DNA from: Bacteroidales bacterium
Lineage (GTDB): Bacteria; Bacteroidota; Bacteroidia; Bacteroidales; FEN-979
Length of the DNA: 64,000 bases
NCBI GenBank assembly: GCA_023229525.1
Contig: JALNZC010000013.1
Span: 1-64,000, forward strand
Direction: 5' to 3'
The notes beneath the pieces were generated by a model. That model ran no database searches. It saw only the letters and a program-made list of their open reading frames with translations, and was not told the DNA's origin. Each line of letters opens with the position of its first letter. The stretch's first letter is position 1. Position numbers and translations under genes: made by a program. Positions 25,221 to 34,185 of the stretch are shown piece after piece.

Positions 25221-26243
25221 ATGAATTTTCTTAAACAATTAAAATCACTTGCTCATTCATTTATCGCTAAACTCATAGGACTTATCATCTTATTGGCTTT
25301 TGCAATCATCCTCACGGTTTCTTTGTTCAAAGGATTTATATTATCGGATAAAACGACACATCTTTTCATTTTTTTAATTGTGGTTATTATCCTGATTTTC
25401 TCGTTGGCTATTTATTTTGTTCATCGTTTATTGTTACCTGTCCGTGAATTGAATAAAGGCGTAAAGGAAATAAGCAAAGGAAATCTTGATGTTCAGCTTG
25501 CTGTTAAAAGCACTGATGAACTGGGGAAGCTGGCAAACGCTTTTAATCTGATGACAAAAAACCTGCGACTAATGGTTCGGTACAGAGAACAGTTGTTGCT
25601 CGATGTAAGTCATGAATTGCGCACACCCCTTACCAGGGCGCTTTTGGCTCTTGAGATGGCAGATGAATCGGAGTATATAACTTCTGCCAAACGTAATCTG
25701 AAAGAAGTCCAGGCCATGATAACAGAACTGCTTGAAAACCAACGGTTAAAAAATGGGTTTGACAATCTTAATATTTCGAGAATTAGTATTAAAAACCTGA
25801 TCACACGAATAGCAGAAGAATATTCAGACGTTCTTCCCGGAGTTAATATAAATCTCATTTCTGAAGGTTTGTTTATTGAAGCAGATGAAGAATTAATGAA
25901 GATAGTGCTCCGGAATCTTTTAGAAAATGCACTTAAGCATTCACCTGAGAATTCCAGTCCGGTCGAACTATCAGTCATTGATAATGATGACCGTATTACT
26001 GTCCGGATTGAAGATTTCGGACAAGGAATAAATCCGGATGAAATTGAAAAGGTTTTCGAACCATTTTACCGTACCGACAGATCTCGTTCACGAAAAACAG
26101 GCGGTTATGGCCTTGGGTTACACTTATGCAAAAACATTATTGAGACCCATAACGGAGAAATTAAGATTTACAATAAAAATGAAGGGTATGGGCTAATTGT
26201 TGAGATTGTAATCAAAAGAAATTGGGAACATCCGTCGATCTAG
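25221..26243 (+). CDS. Membrane sensor histidine kinase
   Basis: 340 residues: two transmembrane helices (about 17-38 and 48-68) separated by only some ten residues, so there is almost no periplasmic sensor domain. Then HAMP (about 70-122), HisKA with phosphoacceptor H131 (LLLDVSHELRTPL), and HATPase with N box (NLLENALKHS), G1 (DFGQGI) and G2 (KTGGYGLGLHL). Kinases with such short loops usually sense membrane or transporter state, as in BceS-like systems. Co-transcription with a MacB-type exporter fits stress sensing at the envelope. Confidence 0.93.
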   Translation: MNFLKQLKSLAHSFIAKLIGLIILLAFAIILTVSLFKGFILSDKTTHLFIFLIVVIILIFSLAIYFVHRLLLPVRELNKGVKEISKGNLDVQLAVKSTDELGKLANAFNLMTKNLRLMVRYREQLLLDVSHELRTPLTRALLALEMADESEYITSAKRNLKEVQAMITELLENQRLKNGFDNLNISRISIKNLITRIAEEYSDVLPGVNINLISEGLFIEADEELMKIVLRNLLENALKHSPENSSPVELSVIDNDDRITVRIEDFGQGINPDEIEKVFEPFYRTDRSRSRKTGGYGLGLHLCKNIIETHNGEIKIYNKNEGYGLIVEIVIKRNWEHPSI

Positions 26244-26264
26244 GATTTAAATTTTTAGCACAAT

Positions 26265-26582
26265 CTATAAATAGTCCTCTCGTGGCGGAGTGAAGACATC
26301 GATTATTTCTCCACTTTCAATTACTTCTAAAGAGTGTTCAACATTTTCAGGTATGGTATAACTGTCACCCTGATAAATAATCTCATTGATATCCTCATAT
26401 ATTATCCTGTATTTCCCGGAAAGCACATATCCGATCTGCTCGTTGGGATGAGAATGGAGAGGGACTTTGTTCTCTATTTTCAGGTTCATCTTGGTAACCA
26501 TTGTTTTTTCTCCAACCGCAACAACTTCAAATGAGACTCCTTTAAATTGGCGTTTTCCAGTATTTTCTTTTTTTGTTATCAT
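26265..26582 (-). CDS. Small cupin-domain protein
   Basis: 105 residues forming a single cupin barrel. Motif 1 is PLHSHPNEQIGYVLSGKY and motif 2 is GDSYTIPENVEHSLEVIE, with metal-ligand-type His residues at HSH and EH plus a Glu. Single-domain cupins of this size include sugar-binding proteins and small dioxygenases, and nothing specific can be assigned. The gene is convergent with the histidine kinase. Confidence 0.85.
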   Translation of the reverse strand: MITKKENTGKRQFKGVSFEVVAVGEKTMVTKMNLKIENKVPLHSHPNEQIGYVLSGKYRIIYEDINEIIYQGDSYTIPENVEHSLEVIESGEIIDVFTPPREDYL

Positions 26583-26694
26583 AATAATAGATTTTTCAAT
26601 TTCCTAAAATTATATTTCATCAAGGTCCCCCAAACACCTTCACTGATAAACCCTGCAATTAAACCGGAGTAAATGATTTTAAATGTTGAGGCCA

Positions 26695-26887
26695 CTCCGA
26701 AAAGTAGCTTATGGTAAATCTACCCATCCCCAGCCCCTCCCTGCCCACAGGGAGGGGAGCATCTCTGCTCCGGCAAAATACTGTATATCTTGTTATTGGG
26801 TATGGTGGCGCTTTTCCCATCCCTTTTCAAGGAAGGGGTTGGGGGTGGGTAGATTGGCTGCAAACCTTTTTCGTAGACTTTTCGGAG
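26695..26887. mobile_element. 193-bp MITE-like palindromic element
   Basis: The ends are an 11-bp perfect inverted repeat, CTCCGAAAAGT (26695-26705) and ACTTTTCGGAG (26877-26887). Just inside is a second inverted pair: AATCTACCCATCCCCAGCCC (26717-26736) and its imperfect complement around 26830-26856. The whole can fold into one long hairpin. It encodes no convincing protein, since the overlapping reading frames are low-complexity Pro/Gly translations of the arms. The 26583-26938 gap otherwise contains nothing recognisable. Comparable short palindromic repeats are widespread in Bacteroidota genomes. Confidence 0.65.
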
Positions 26888-26938
26888 CAGGCTCAATGTT
26901 TTATTTTTCATCGCTATGCATAAAATGAGAACAATATT

Positions 26939-27397
26939 TTATTTCCAATAATTTTTCATCATTTCCGAAACCCATAAAGGTTGAACGATTTCTCTGTTGG
27001 GCAGGAACTCTTTAAATACGGGTTTAATATCCAATACCATTGTTCCATCTATCGCATCAAGGTACTTTACCTTTATTTTTCGTTCAGTATGTGCTATGAG
27101 TTCCACGGTACAAATTCCAATCCTGTTTGGCCTGTCTTTTTTTCTTTGTCCGAAGATGCCAACCAAAGGATAATCCGGATTGCCCCGTGGGCGACCTGAA
27201 AAAACAATTTCATTTGCTTTTACTTTGTCAAAATAATAGACTATTTCAAGATGTGAAAAATCGGAGATACAATTCAACGCTTCTGTTGGAATATCATCTG
27301 AAAGTTCTATCTCGGAAATTACTTCTTCCCAAAAATCATCAATCGGTTCTTTTCGCGAATTTTTAACTGTTCCTATAGGTCTTAATTTAATTTCCAT
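26939..27397 (-). CDS. trmO: tRNA (adenine37-N6)-methyltransferase-like TrmO
   Basis: 152 residues of the TrmO/TsaA (UPF0066) fold. The N-terminal IGTVKN strand and the signature RPRGNPDYPLVGIFGQRKKDRPN are diagnostic, followed by LDAIDGTMVLDIKPV. TrmO uses S-adenosylmethionine to methylate N6-threonylcarbamoyladenosine in tRNA. The length equals the catalytic domain only, without the C-terminal extension of the E. coli enzyme, which is normal for many members. Confidence 0.9.
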   Translation of the reverse strand: MEIKLRPIGTVKNSRKEPIDDFWEEVISEIELSDDIPTEALNCISDFSHLEIVYYFDKVKANEIVFSGRPRGNPDYPLVGIFGQRKKDRPNRIGICTVELIAHTERKIKVKYLDAIDGTMVLDIKPVFKEFLPNREIVQPLWVSEMMKNYWK

Positions 27398-27442
27398 CTT
27401 GTTAATTTTACAAAATATTAAATACAGCTAATCTCCAGATGT

Positions 27443-27793
27443 TCACTTGAACTTTTGTAAGCTTTCTTCAATTGATGAAATGATGTTGAGTGGGTTCTCA
27501 TTTAATTGAATGCCAATGGAGACATGTCCGTCCCTGAAAGGCTTCACAAATTCATAGAAATTGCCATAGCGAACCAGAACGAATTCTGCTCCCCCACAAT
27601 CAATGTTGCCCCGTTGTGTTACGAGCTTCAGCAGGGTTGGATTCACAATGAGTTCTTCATATTTGTCGGATTCCGAACTGCTGGTATTCTGCAATTCTTG
27701 CCTGACTGAGGAAATTAATTTCCCATTGGTGTATATTGCTACATAGCGAATACCTAGGGATAACGAAAATATGATATCCATTAATTGTTCCAT
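27443..27793 (-). CDS. Conserved protein of unknown function (roadblock/profilin-like size)
   Basis: 116 residues, not assigned. Visible features: an N-terminal strand pair YVAIYTNGKLIS, a Ser-rich turn SSSESDKYEELIVNPTLL, a central RGNIDCGGAEFVLVRYGNFYEFV and GHVSIGIQLNE, ending in an amphipathic helix. The alternating strand/helix pattern fits a small profilin or roadblock-like fold. I have an impression of similarity to small conserved proteins of ammonia-oxidising archaea but cannot verify it. The gene stands alone between trmO and the RND operon on the same strand. Confidence 0.6.
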   Translation of the reverse strand: MEQLMDIIFSLSLGIRYVAIYTNGKLISSVRQELQNTSSSESDKYEELIVNPTLLKLVTQRGNIDCGGAEFVLVRYGNFYEFVKPFRDGHVSIGIQLNENPLNIISSIEESLQKFK

Positions 27794-27839
27794 ACAGAAT
27801 CAGTATTAAATTTCTCCGGTAAAGTTATCAATGAAAGCA

Positions 27840-30800
27840 TCACCCCAGAACCGGCGGCATTAATTTATAGATCACCGGGGTGACGATACGTGAAAGCAAT
27901 GTTGAACTGATCAATCCGCCAATGATAACGATGGCCAGAGGTGAGATCAGGGGGTTGGTAGAGATGGCAATCGGCATCAACCCCCCGATTGCCGTCATTG
28001 AAGTGAGGATGATGGGCAGAAAACGTATTTCCGAAGCGCTACGGATTGCGTCGTCAAGGGATGTGCCTTCCCTCCTCATCTGGTTCGTAAAATCGACCAG
28101 CAAAATGGTGTTCTTCACCTCAATTCCCGCAAGTGCGATCAGTCCGATGATGGCAACAAAAGAAACAGAATTCCCTGTTATCCAGAGTGCTGTCATCGCC
28201 CCGACCAGTCCGAGCGGGATCACCGAAAGAACGATCAGGGCATTCCGGAAGGATTTGAAGAGCAGGATCAGCACGCTAATGAACAGGAAGGTAGCCACGA
28301 TAATGACACTTGTAAAACCACCAAATGCTTCGTTACGACTTTCGAATTCTCCACCCATCGAATAGGAATAACCGGCCGGCATCTTGAACTTGTCCATTTT
28401 ACCTATTACCTCCGCGTTGACATTATCGTTCAGGAATCCTTTCCGAACAAAGGAGGTGACGGAGATTGTCCGGATCTTATTGTAGTGGTCGATTGAAAGA
28501 GGAGAAGATTCCAGCCGAAGCGAGGCAAGTTGCTTAAGAGGTACAGCTGCCCCCATGTTGCTGTTCACATAGAGATCGTTGAATACGTCAAGTCTTGGTC
28601 TTCCTTCATGCGGGGTACCCACCAGAATATCATAACCCGTACCGTCAGCATCAGTAAACCTGCCGGTTTTAAGGCCGGCCACAGCCATACGGACTGTCCG
28701 GCCTATATTTACCGTAGGTATACCCAGTTGTTGTGCTTTGTCTTTATTTACAGCCACTATCATATCCGTTTTCAGATATTTAACCGGATTATTGACATAC
28801 ATGGTTCCCCTCATGCCTTTAAGCAGCGTCTCTACCCTGCCTGCCATTTGTCTCAGGGTATCCAGATTTTCCCCGAAAAGCCTGACTTCTACAGGCGCAG
28901 GGACCATCATACCCTGTTCAAAATTCTTCACTTCGACACGTGCTCCCGGGTACGGAGTCCAGTTTTTCCTGAGAGATTCAATGATCTCCAGTTTCTTTTT
29001 GGGATTAGTTTCGGGATTCAGTTGAACAAAGATCTCTGCAAAATCGCTACGGACGTTTGCCTGTGGTACGTTATAGTAGACCTGTGGATTTCCTTTCCCT
29101 ATGTTTGAAGCAAAGTACTTCACATGGGGTTCCTTAGCCAACTGCCGTTCGATATCATGGGTTATAGAATCCGTGTACGCCAATCCCGATTGCAGTGGGG
29201 TTTCGATCCGAACCAGGAACTGGGGTTTCTCAGAGGATGGGAAAAGGCTGGTACCGATTACCTTGAATAATGCGAGAGATCCTGCAAAAAGAAGTCCGGC
29301 AATGCTGATAGTGATCCACGGTCTTGCAATGGCACGGTTAAGTACCTTTGAATAGAGACCGCTGATTAGCAGGCGTTTCATGCCGCGCATGAAAATATTG
29401 CCGCGCGATGGACCCTGATGTTCCTTCAGGATACGGCCGGCGAGAAGCGGTATAACCGTAAGAGAGACCACCAGGGAAGCGAGCACACTCATTACTACTG
29501 CCATGGGAAGCCCACGGATGAAATCACCAGCCGTTTCGGGCATGAATGCCAACGGTAAAAATGCAATGATAAGTGTAATCGTGCAGCCTGTAACAGCAAG
29601 GCCGATCTGGTTGGTTGCTTTGAGCACGGCTTCTTTCCTACTGAATCCCTGTAACATCCACCGTTCAATGTTTTCAATAACCACGATGCTGTCGTCGACC
29701 AGTATCCCAAGGGCAACGACCAGACCCACGATGGTCATCTGGGTCAGGGTGAAGCCGGTCATGTTGAGAAATATGATCCCCATGGCCAGTGAGAGCGGGA
29801 TAGAGATCATCACGATAAGTGAAGAACGAAAACCAAGGGGCAGCAAGGTGATGGATAAAAGCAGAATCGCAATAAGGAAATCGGTTCCAAGGTCGGTAAG
29901 GCGCTTGTTTACGTTGTCGGCCTGGTCAAAGTTCTGTACCAGATCGATGGTAGGTGGCAGGCTTTTCTTAAAACGCCCGATCACCGGTTTGTACACCTTC
30001 TGGACCGAAGTAATGTTATTACCCGGTTTCAGCGCCGCTACAACGAATACACAGCGGTGGCCGTTGAGGCGGGTGTTATAATCGGAAGATGCCATGTCCT
30101 GGTAAACATCGGCAATGTCACGCATAAAAATATTCCGCCCGTTAACAGAATAAACGATCGCATTCCGGATATCCTCAACACTAGTAAATTTTCCGCTGGT
30201 TTTTACATTGAACGATTTGTTTCCTGCTTCAATGCTCCCACCGGGGATGGCCGACATTTCGCTCTGGATGGTTCCAAAAACCGCGTTCAGCGGTAGATTC
30301 ATACGGGCCATCTTCTCCGGATGAAGATCAACCCTGACAAGTTGTTCTTCCAGCCCATGAATCTCCACATTTTTCAGAGCCGGGATTTTTTCAAGTTCAT
30401 CCTGCAGGTCTTCCGCTTTTTTTCTGAGTTTTTCTGACGAGATGTTTTCGGAAACGAGGGCCGTCTGAATCACATTTACACTGGAAGGAGTGACCTTCTG
30501 TACTTCAATGCTGACGATCTCCTCGGGAAGCTCTTTACGGGTGGCATTCACCTCACGCACAAGTTCCTGGTACTTATCATCCGCATTCGTCCCGTATGCA
30601 TATTCCACGTTGAGTACTGCAATCCCATCGCCTATGTTGCTTTTTATCCGTTTGATGTTTTCAAGCGCATAGATCTTTTTTTCAAGCGGATCTACCACCA
30701 GTTCTTCCATATCTTTCGGACTGGTGCCGGGATATACGATGACCACCGGGAAAAACGAAGTATGCAGTTCCGGATCTTCCGAACGCGGCATTGTCAGGAT

Positions 30801-30884
30801 AGTCGAGATACCCAGTACAACGACCATCAGGAACATCACAATGGTGAACTGGGAATTTTTTATTGCTAATTCTGTGATTTTCAT
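27840..30884 (-). CDS. RND-family efflux transporter (HAE1/AcrB-like)
   Basis: 1014 residues with the twelve-helix RND layout: helix 1 (FTIVMFLMVVVLGISTIL), first periplasmic loop, helices 2-6 with the proton-relay aspartates in ALGILVDDSIVVIENIERW, a long loop, helix 7, second periplasmic domain and helices 8-12 (GLIALAGIEVKNTILLVDF). The start is placed at MKITELAIKNSQF; the open frame runs 21 codons further but would overlap the adaptor gene stop. It forms a tripartite pump with the adaptor and TolC-type protein upstream. The substrate cannot be deduced. Confidence 0.94.
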   Translation of the reverse strand: MKITELAIKNSQFTIVMFLMVVVLGISTILTMPRSEDPELHTSFFPVVIVYPGTSPKDMEELVVDPLEKKIYALENIKRIKSNIGDGIAVLNVEYAYGTNADDKYQELVREVNATRKELPEEIVSIEVQKVTPSSVNVIQTALVSENISSEKLRKKAEDLQDELEKIPALKNVEIHGLEEQLVRVDLHPEKMARMNLPLNAVFGTIQSEMSAIPGGSIEAGNKSFNVKTSGKFTSVEDIRNAIVYSVNGRNIFMRDIADVYQDMASSDYNTRLNGHRCVFVVAALKPGNNITSVQKVYKPVIGRFKKSLPPTIDLVQNFDQADNVNKRLTDLGTDFLIAILLLSITLLPLGFRSSLIVMISIPLSLAMGIIFLNMTGFTLTQMTIVGLVVALGILVDDSIVVIENIERWMLQGFSRKEAVLKATNQIGLAVTGCTITLIIAFLPLAFMPETAGDFIRGLPMAVVMSVLASLVVSLTVIPLLAGRILKEHQGPSRGNIFMRGMKRLLISGLYSKVLNRAIARPWITISIAGLLFAGSLALFKVIGTSLFPSSEKPQFLVRIETPLQSGLAYTDSITHDIERQLAKEPHVKYFASNIGKGNPQVYYNVPQANVRSDFAEIFVQLNPETNPKKKLEIIESLRKNWTPYPGARVEVKNFEQGMMVPAPVEVRLFGENLDTLRQMAGRVETLLKGMRGTMYVNNPVKYLKTDMIVAVNKDKAQQLGIPTVNIGRTVRMAVAGLKTGRFTDADGTGYDILVGTPHEGRPRLDVFNDLYVNSNMGAAVPLKQLASLRLESSPLSIDHYNKIRTISVTSFVRKGFLNDNVNAEVIGKMDKFKMPAGYSYSMGGEFESRNEAFGGFTSVIIVATFLFISVLILLFKSFRNALIVLSVIPLGLVGAMTALWITGNSVSFVAIIGLIALAGIEVKNTILLVDFTNQMRREGTSLDDAIRSASEIRFLPIILTSMTAIGGLMPIAISTNPLISPLAIVIIGGLISSTLLSRIVTPVIYKLMPPVLG

Positions 30885-30897
30885 AAACAGACAGGAA

Positions 30898-31941
30898 TCA
30901 GTGAATAATGTTGATAAGAGAATTGTCCGAAAGGTATGCGCTCCCACTGACGATCAGGGAATTACATCCTTCAAGACCGCCATCGATCAACATGTTATTG
31001 CGGGTAATCCCGGCAATGGAAACATTCGTACGGATGGCTTTTCGACGGTCATGGGTTACGAATACATAACCTTTGCTACCATCGCCATCCAGAAGGGCAT
31101 CATAAGGAATGATCCAGAGTTTCCGGCCGTGTGATGGTGTGATTTTAACCTTGCCGAACATACCTGATGCTACGGAACGGCTGAGGCTCACCCTTGGTTT
31201 GATATCGATCGTAAAAGTGCCCGTGACCGGATCAACTCCTTCAGATTTTTTAGTGACAGAGCCTCTGACTGATTTCATATCAGGCAAATCGGAGGTGATG
31301 ATTGCGGAATCCCCTGTTGACAGGTTGCTCCATTGCCCATCGCTTACAGCCACCCTCAGGATCCAGTTTCCGTCGCCAGCTCCGTTGGTCTGAAACACCG
31401 GTGTGCCCGGACTGACTACCTGCCCTTCATTCACGAATTTCCTGAGTACATAGCCATTCTCCGTCGCACGGATCTCCGAGAAGTTCTTATTGAAACGGGC
31501 TGTCTTGAGTTGTTCATTCGCAATGTCTAGTCCTGTCCGGGCGTTTTGAAACTGCTCTAGAGTGACCACACTGTCACGGTATAGATTGCTTAGTCTGTTG
31601 AAATCGCGTTGAGCTTTCTCATAGGCCAGGTTGGCCTGGGTCACCTGGGCCGTAATTTCCGTCAGATCGAGTGTTGCAAGCAACTGGCCCTTTTTAATCG
31701 CATCACCTTCCCTGACGAACAGGTGTTGTACAATACCTCCGGTTTTAAACGAACGCATGGTTTCATCATCGGTAGTGAAACTGCCGGATGCATACACCGG
31801 TTCATATACGGTTTGCTGCTGCAGGGTGATCACTTTTACCGGAACCGGGACTTCGGTTGTTACATACGGTTTTATTTCGGAACGGCTGCATGCTGCGATA
31901 ATCACAGGGAGCAAAAAAAGATATAATCTGTTTGTTTTCAT
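30898..31941 (-). CDS. RND efflux periplasmic adaptor (MFP/HlyD family), lipoprotein
   Basis: 347 residues with lipobox IIAAC (C18). The lipoyl half-motifs are FKTGGIVQHLFVREGDAIKKG and IRATENGYVLRKFVNEGQVV, flanking a short helical hairpin with NLYRDSVVTLEQFQNA. Beta-barrel and membrane-proximal domains follow. It bridges the RND pump encoded 13 bases downstream and the TolC-type channel encoded upstream. Confidence 0.93.
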   Translation of the reverse strand: MKTNRLYLFLLPVIIAACSRSEIKPYVTTEVPVPVKVITLQQQTVYEPVYASGSFTTDDETMRSFKTGGIVQHLFVREGDAIKKGQLLATLDLTEITAQVTQANLAYEKAQRDFNRLSNLYRDSVVTLEQFQNARTGLDIANEQLKTARFNKNFSEIRATENGYVLRKFVNEGQVVSPGTPVFQTNGAGDGNWILRVAVSDGQWSNLSTGDSAIITSDLPDMKSVRGSVTKKSEGVDPVTGTFTIDIKPRVSLSRSVASGMFGKVKITPSHGRKLWIIPYDALLDGDGSKGYVFVTHDRRKAIRTNVSIAGITRNNMLIDGGLEGCNSLIVSGSAYLSDNSLINIIH

Positions 31942-31952
31942 GTGTTTGATTT

Positions 31953-33320
31953 TTAAATTGTGGATGATGCTGTTTGACGTTTCAGGTCGGCATAGGCCGA
32001 CAATACTTTATATCTGTTCAATTTTACCTGGATCTCGGATGCTGTAAGCTGATTTCGTGCATCCATGAATTCTATCAGGCTGTTGATTCCTTCCGCGTAA
32101 CCTTTATCGATCAGATTGAAATAGGCTCTGGCGCTTTTATATTGCTTTTCGGAAGATTCGAGGTTAACCATTGCAGTACTGAGGTTATTACGTGCAACTC
32201 CAGCTGCAACAGTGAATTGTTTACTTGTATTTTCAGTACGGATGGCCAAATCGTCCATTTCAAGTTTTGTTGTGGAGATCTTCACGCTGTTGCGGAGGCC
32301 GCTGAAGATGGGAATGGTGACCTGGAACCCTGCCAGGATATACTTGCTTTTACTGTCGAATTGCCAATCAAAAGCCTGTGAGCCCAAGTCGACAAAGGTG
32401 TTGACTTTCGGAACGGCATAACGCTGGTTCATACTGAGCTCTGCCTGGCGGATGGAGGTGGCAGTAACAAGTTCCTTCAGTTCGCTCCGGTTCATAATAA
32501 CCGGGGTCTCCGAGATCGCCTTTGAGAGTTCGGGAGGCAATGGCAACGATTCATAAATAACGGTATCAGCAAGCGGCCGGTTCAGCAGGAAATTAAACCA
32601 TGAACGGGCATTCTGCTGTTGGTTTTCCACTTCATGAAGCCTGGAAGTGATCGCCTCTATTTCGCTCTCTGCCCGAAGGATATTGGCCGCCAGGCCTTTG
32701 CCGTTGCGAACCAGCGATTCATTGATCTGCAGGTTTCGCCTGACAAGATCCTGTGCGCTTTCATAGACCTTAGCCGCATCCACAGCCAGGCAATAGTTGT
32801 AATATGCCGTTTCGATATCGTGGATGAGCTCTTGCCGGTAAGTTTCAACTTCATACTCGACCAAATGTATTTCCTGTTTTTTGATCCTGTAATTATAATA
32901 CAGATCTGTGTTTACCAGAGGGTATGCAATTCTCACCCGGGCATCATAAAAATTCTTTGGCAGAAGATGGATGTCACTATTTTCGACCTGAGGGAAATTA
33001 TGTGACGAAGTTAACTGGTTCAGGGTGGAATAGACCGGATTTAATAGGTCTCCCACCGGGAACTCGATAGTACGCCCTCCTTCAGCCCATGTATAATCAC
33101 CGGTAAAACCTGCAGAAGGGTAAAACCAGCTCCTGGCCTCTTTCAGCGCCAGCAGGCTCTGTTCAAGCCCAATATTCTTCTGTTTCATGACCAGGTTGTT
33201 GGCTAACCCTTCTTCTATATACTTTGGAAGATATACCTGGGCTCTGATCGAAGCGGGATGAACAAATCCCACGATAAGGAGTGCACTAATAAATAACATC
33301 TCTAATTTATTATACATCAT
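31953..33320 (-). CDS. TolC-family outer membrane efflux protein (RND operon)
   Basis: 455 residues, signal peptide (FISALLIVGFVHPASIRAQ) and the duplicated helical-hairpin structure of TolC proteins (for example FYDARVRIAYPLVNTDLYYNY and DKGYAEGINSLIEFMDARNQL). It is the outer-membrane exit duct for the RND pump. A 20-base operator (33326-33345) lies five bases upstream of its start, so the TetR protein probably controls this gene separately from its own promoter. Confidence 0.92.
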   Translation of the reverse strand: MMYNKLEMLFISALLIVGFVHPASIRAQVYLPKYIEEGLANNLVMKQKNIGLEQSLLALKEARSWFYPSAGFTGDYTWAEGGRTIEFPVGDLLNPVYSTLNQLTSSHNFPQVENSDIHLLPKNFYDARVRIAYPLVNTDLYYNYRIKKQEIHLVEYEVETYRQELIHDIETAYYNYCLAVDAAKVYESAQDLVRRNLQINESLVRNGKGLAANILRAESEIEAITSRLHEVENQQQNARSWFNFLLNRPLADTVIYESLPLPPELSKAISETPVIMNRSELKELVTATSIRQAELSMNQRYAVPKVNTFVDLGSQAFDWQFDSKSKYILAGFQVTIPIFSGLRNSVKISTTKLEMDDLAIRTENTSKQFTVAAGVARNNLSTAMVNLESSEKQYKSARAYFNLIDKGYAEGINSLIEFMDARNQLTASEIQVKLNRYKVLSAYADLKRQTASSTI

Positions 33321-33325
33321 ATATA

Positions 33326-33345
33326 TTATTAACAGTGTTTAGTAT
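33326..33345. promoter_or_regulatory. TetR operator between tetR and the efflux genes
   Basis: TTATTAACAGTGTTTAGTAT is identical at 19 of 20 positions to the reverse complement of 34014-34033, upstream of tetR. The core AACAGTGTT is palindromic about its central base. The pair flank the tetR gene. Confidence 0.75.
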
Positions 33346-33359
33346 GAATACAAAAAAAA

Positions 33360-33989
33360 CTAAATTTTGTCCAATATTTTGACAAGTTCTTCAAATCCGC
33401 TCAAATGAACTGGTGGATGATCACCATCAATACCCATGCAATCGATACCTTTACAACGGTCACGTATTTCCAATGCAACCATGCCGTGAACACAACTCCA
33501 TATCAGGAAAGAGAGTGCATCGGGATCATGACCTGCGAAACGGCCTGCAGCCATGCATTCCTTCACGGTATTGGCCAGAAATCCAAATGCTCTTTCTCCA
33601 TCATGCCAATTCTTCTCCTTTACTTTTTCGAGGAAATTCATCGGGGCCTTGGCCATAAACATAAGATCGTACCTTTCGGTATCCTCAAATGCGAACTCAA
33701 GGTAGACTCTGCCAATCGCCTTAAGTCTTTCAAGCGGGTCAGCCACAGCCATAAGAACTGAACTTCTGGTAGCCAGTTCATTGAATGCAAAGGAATGAAG
33801 CTCATGGAGGATCTCATCCTTGTCTTTGAAATAAAGGTAGATTGTTGCCGGACTATATTCGATACGCTCGGCAATATTGCGGATGGAAGTTTCATCGATA
33901 CCTTTTTCAATGAAAAGTTCATGTGCAGCTTTCAGTATCAAAGCTTTAAGCTCGAGTTTTTCTTTGCTTTTCCGTTCAATGATACCCAT
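33360..33989 (-). CDS. TetR-family repressor of the RND efflux operon
   Basis: 209 residues. The N-terminal helix-turn-helix is canonical: TSIRNIAERIEYSPATIYLYFKDKDEILHEL (positions about 36-66, split here as TSIRNIAERIEY and SPATIYLYFKDKDEI). The C-terminal ligand domain is helical, with a possible thiol-rich end (DRCKGIDCMGIDG). It is the first gene of the tetR-tolC-adaptor-RND operon. Operators lie upstream of it and between it and tolC, fitting autorepression relieved by a pump substrate. Confidence 0.92.
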   Translation of the reverse strand: MGIIERKSKEKLELKALILKAAHELFIEKGIDETSIRNIAERIEYSPATIYLYFKDKDEILHELHSFAFNELATRSSVLMAVADPLERLKAIGRVYLEFAFEDTERYDLMFMAKAPMNFLEKVKEKNWHDGERAFGFLANTVKECMAAGRFAGHDPDALSFLIWSCVHGMVALEIRDRCKGIDCMGIDGDHPPVHLSGFEELVKILDKI

Positions 33990-34008
33990 GATGAATAATT
34001 TAACGCTG

Positions 34009-34033
34009 CAAATATACTAAACACTGTTTATAA
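34009..34033 (-). promoter_or_regulatory. tetR promoter -7 box and overlapping operator
   Basis: On the minus strand TATATTTG (34009-34016) matches the Bacteroidota -7 consensus. It overlaps ATACTAAACACTGTTTATAA (34014-34033), which contains the perfect palindrome TAAACACTGTTTA. Repressor binding here would block the tetR promoter. Confidence 0.72.
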
Positions 34034-34185
34034 AATCCAAATTTTTTAGCAATTATTTTTTATTTTTTTTTATAAATTTGCTGTTTATTTATTAACAATG
34101 AAGGATCAAAGTTAAGGGTATTTGATGTAATCAGAAGGTTTTCACAGGTTCTTTACACTTTGATCCACCTTTAATCATTATCCAG

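Noticed and set aside
26683..26928. Three overlapping short frames (81, 70 and 63 codons)
   Set aside because: They are Pro/Gly-rich translations of the palindromic element arms on both strands.
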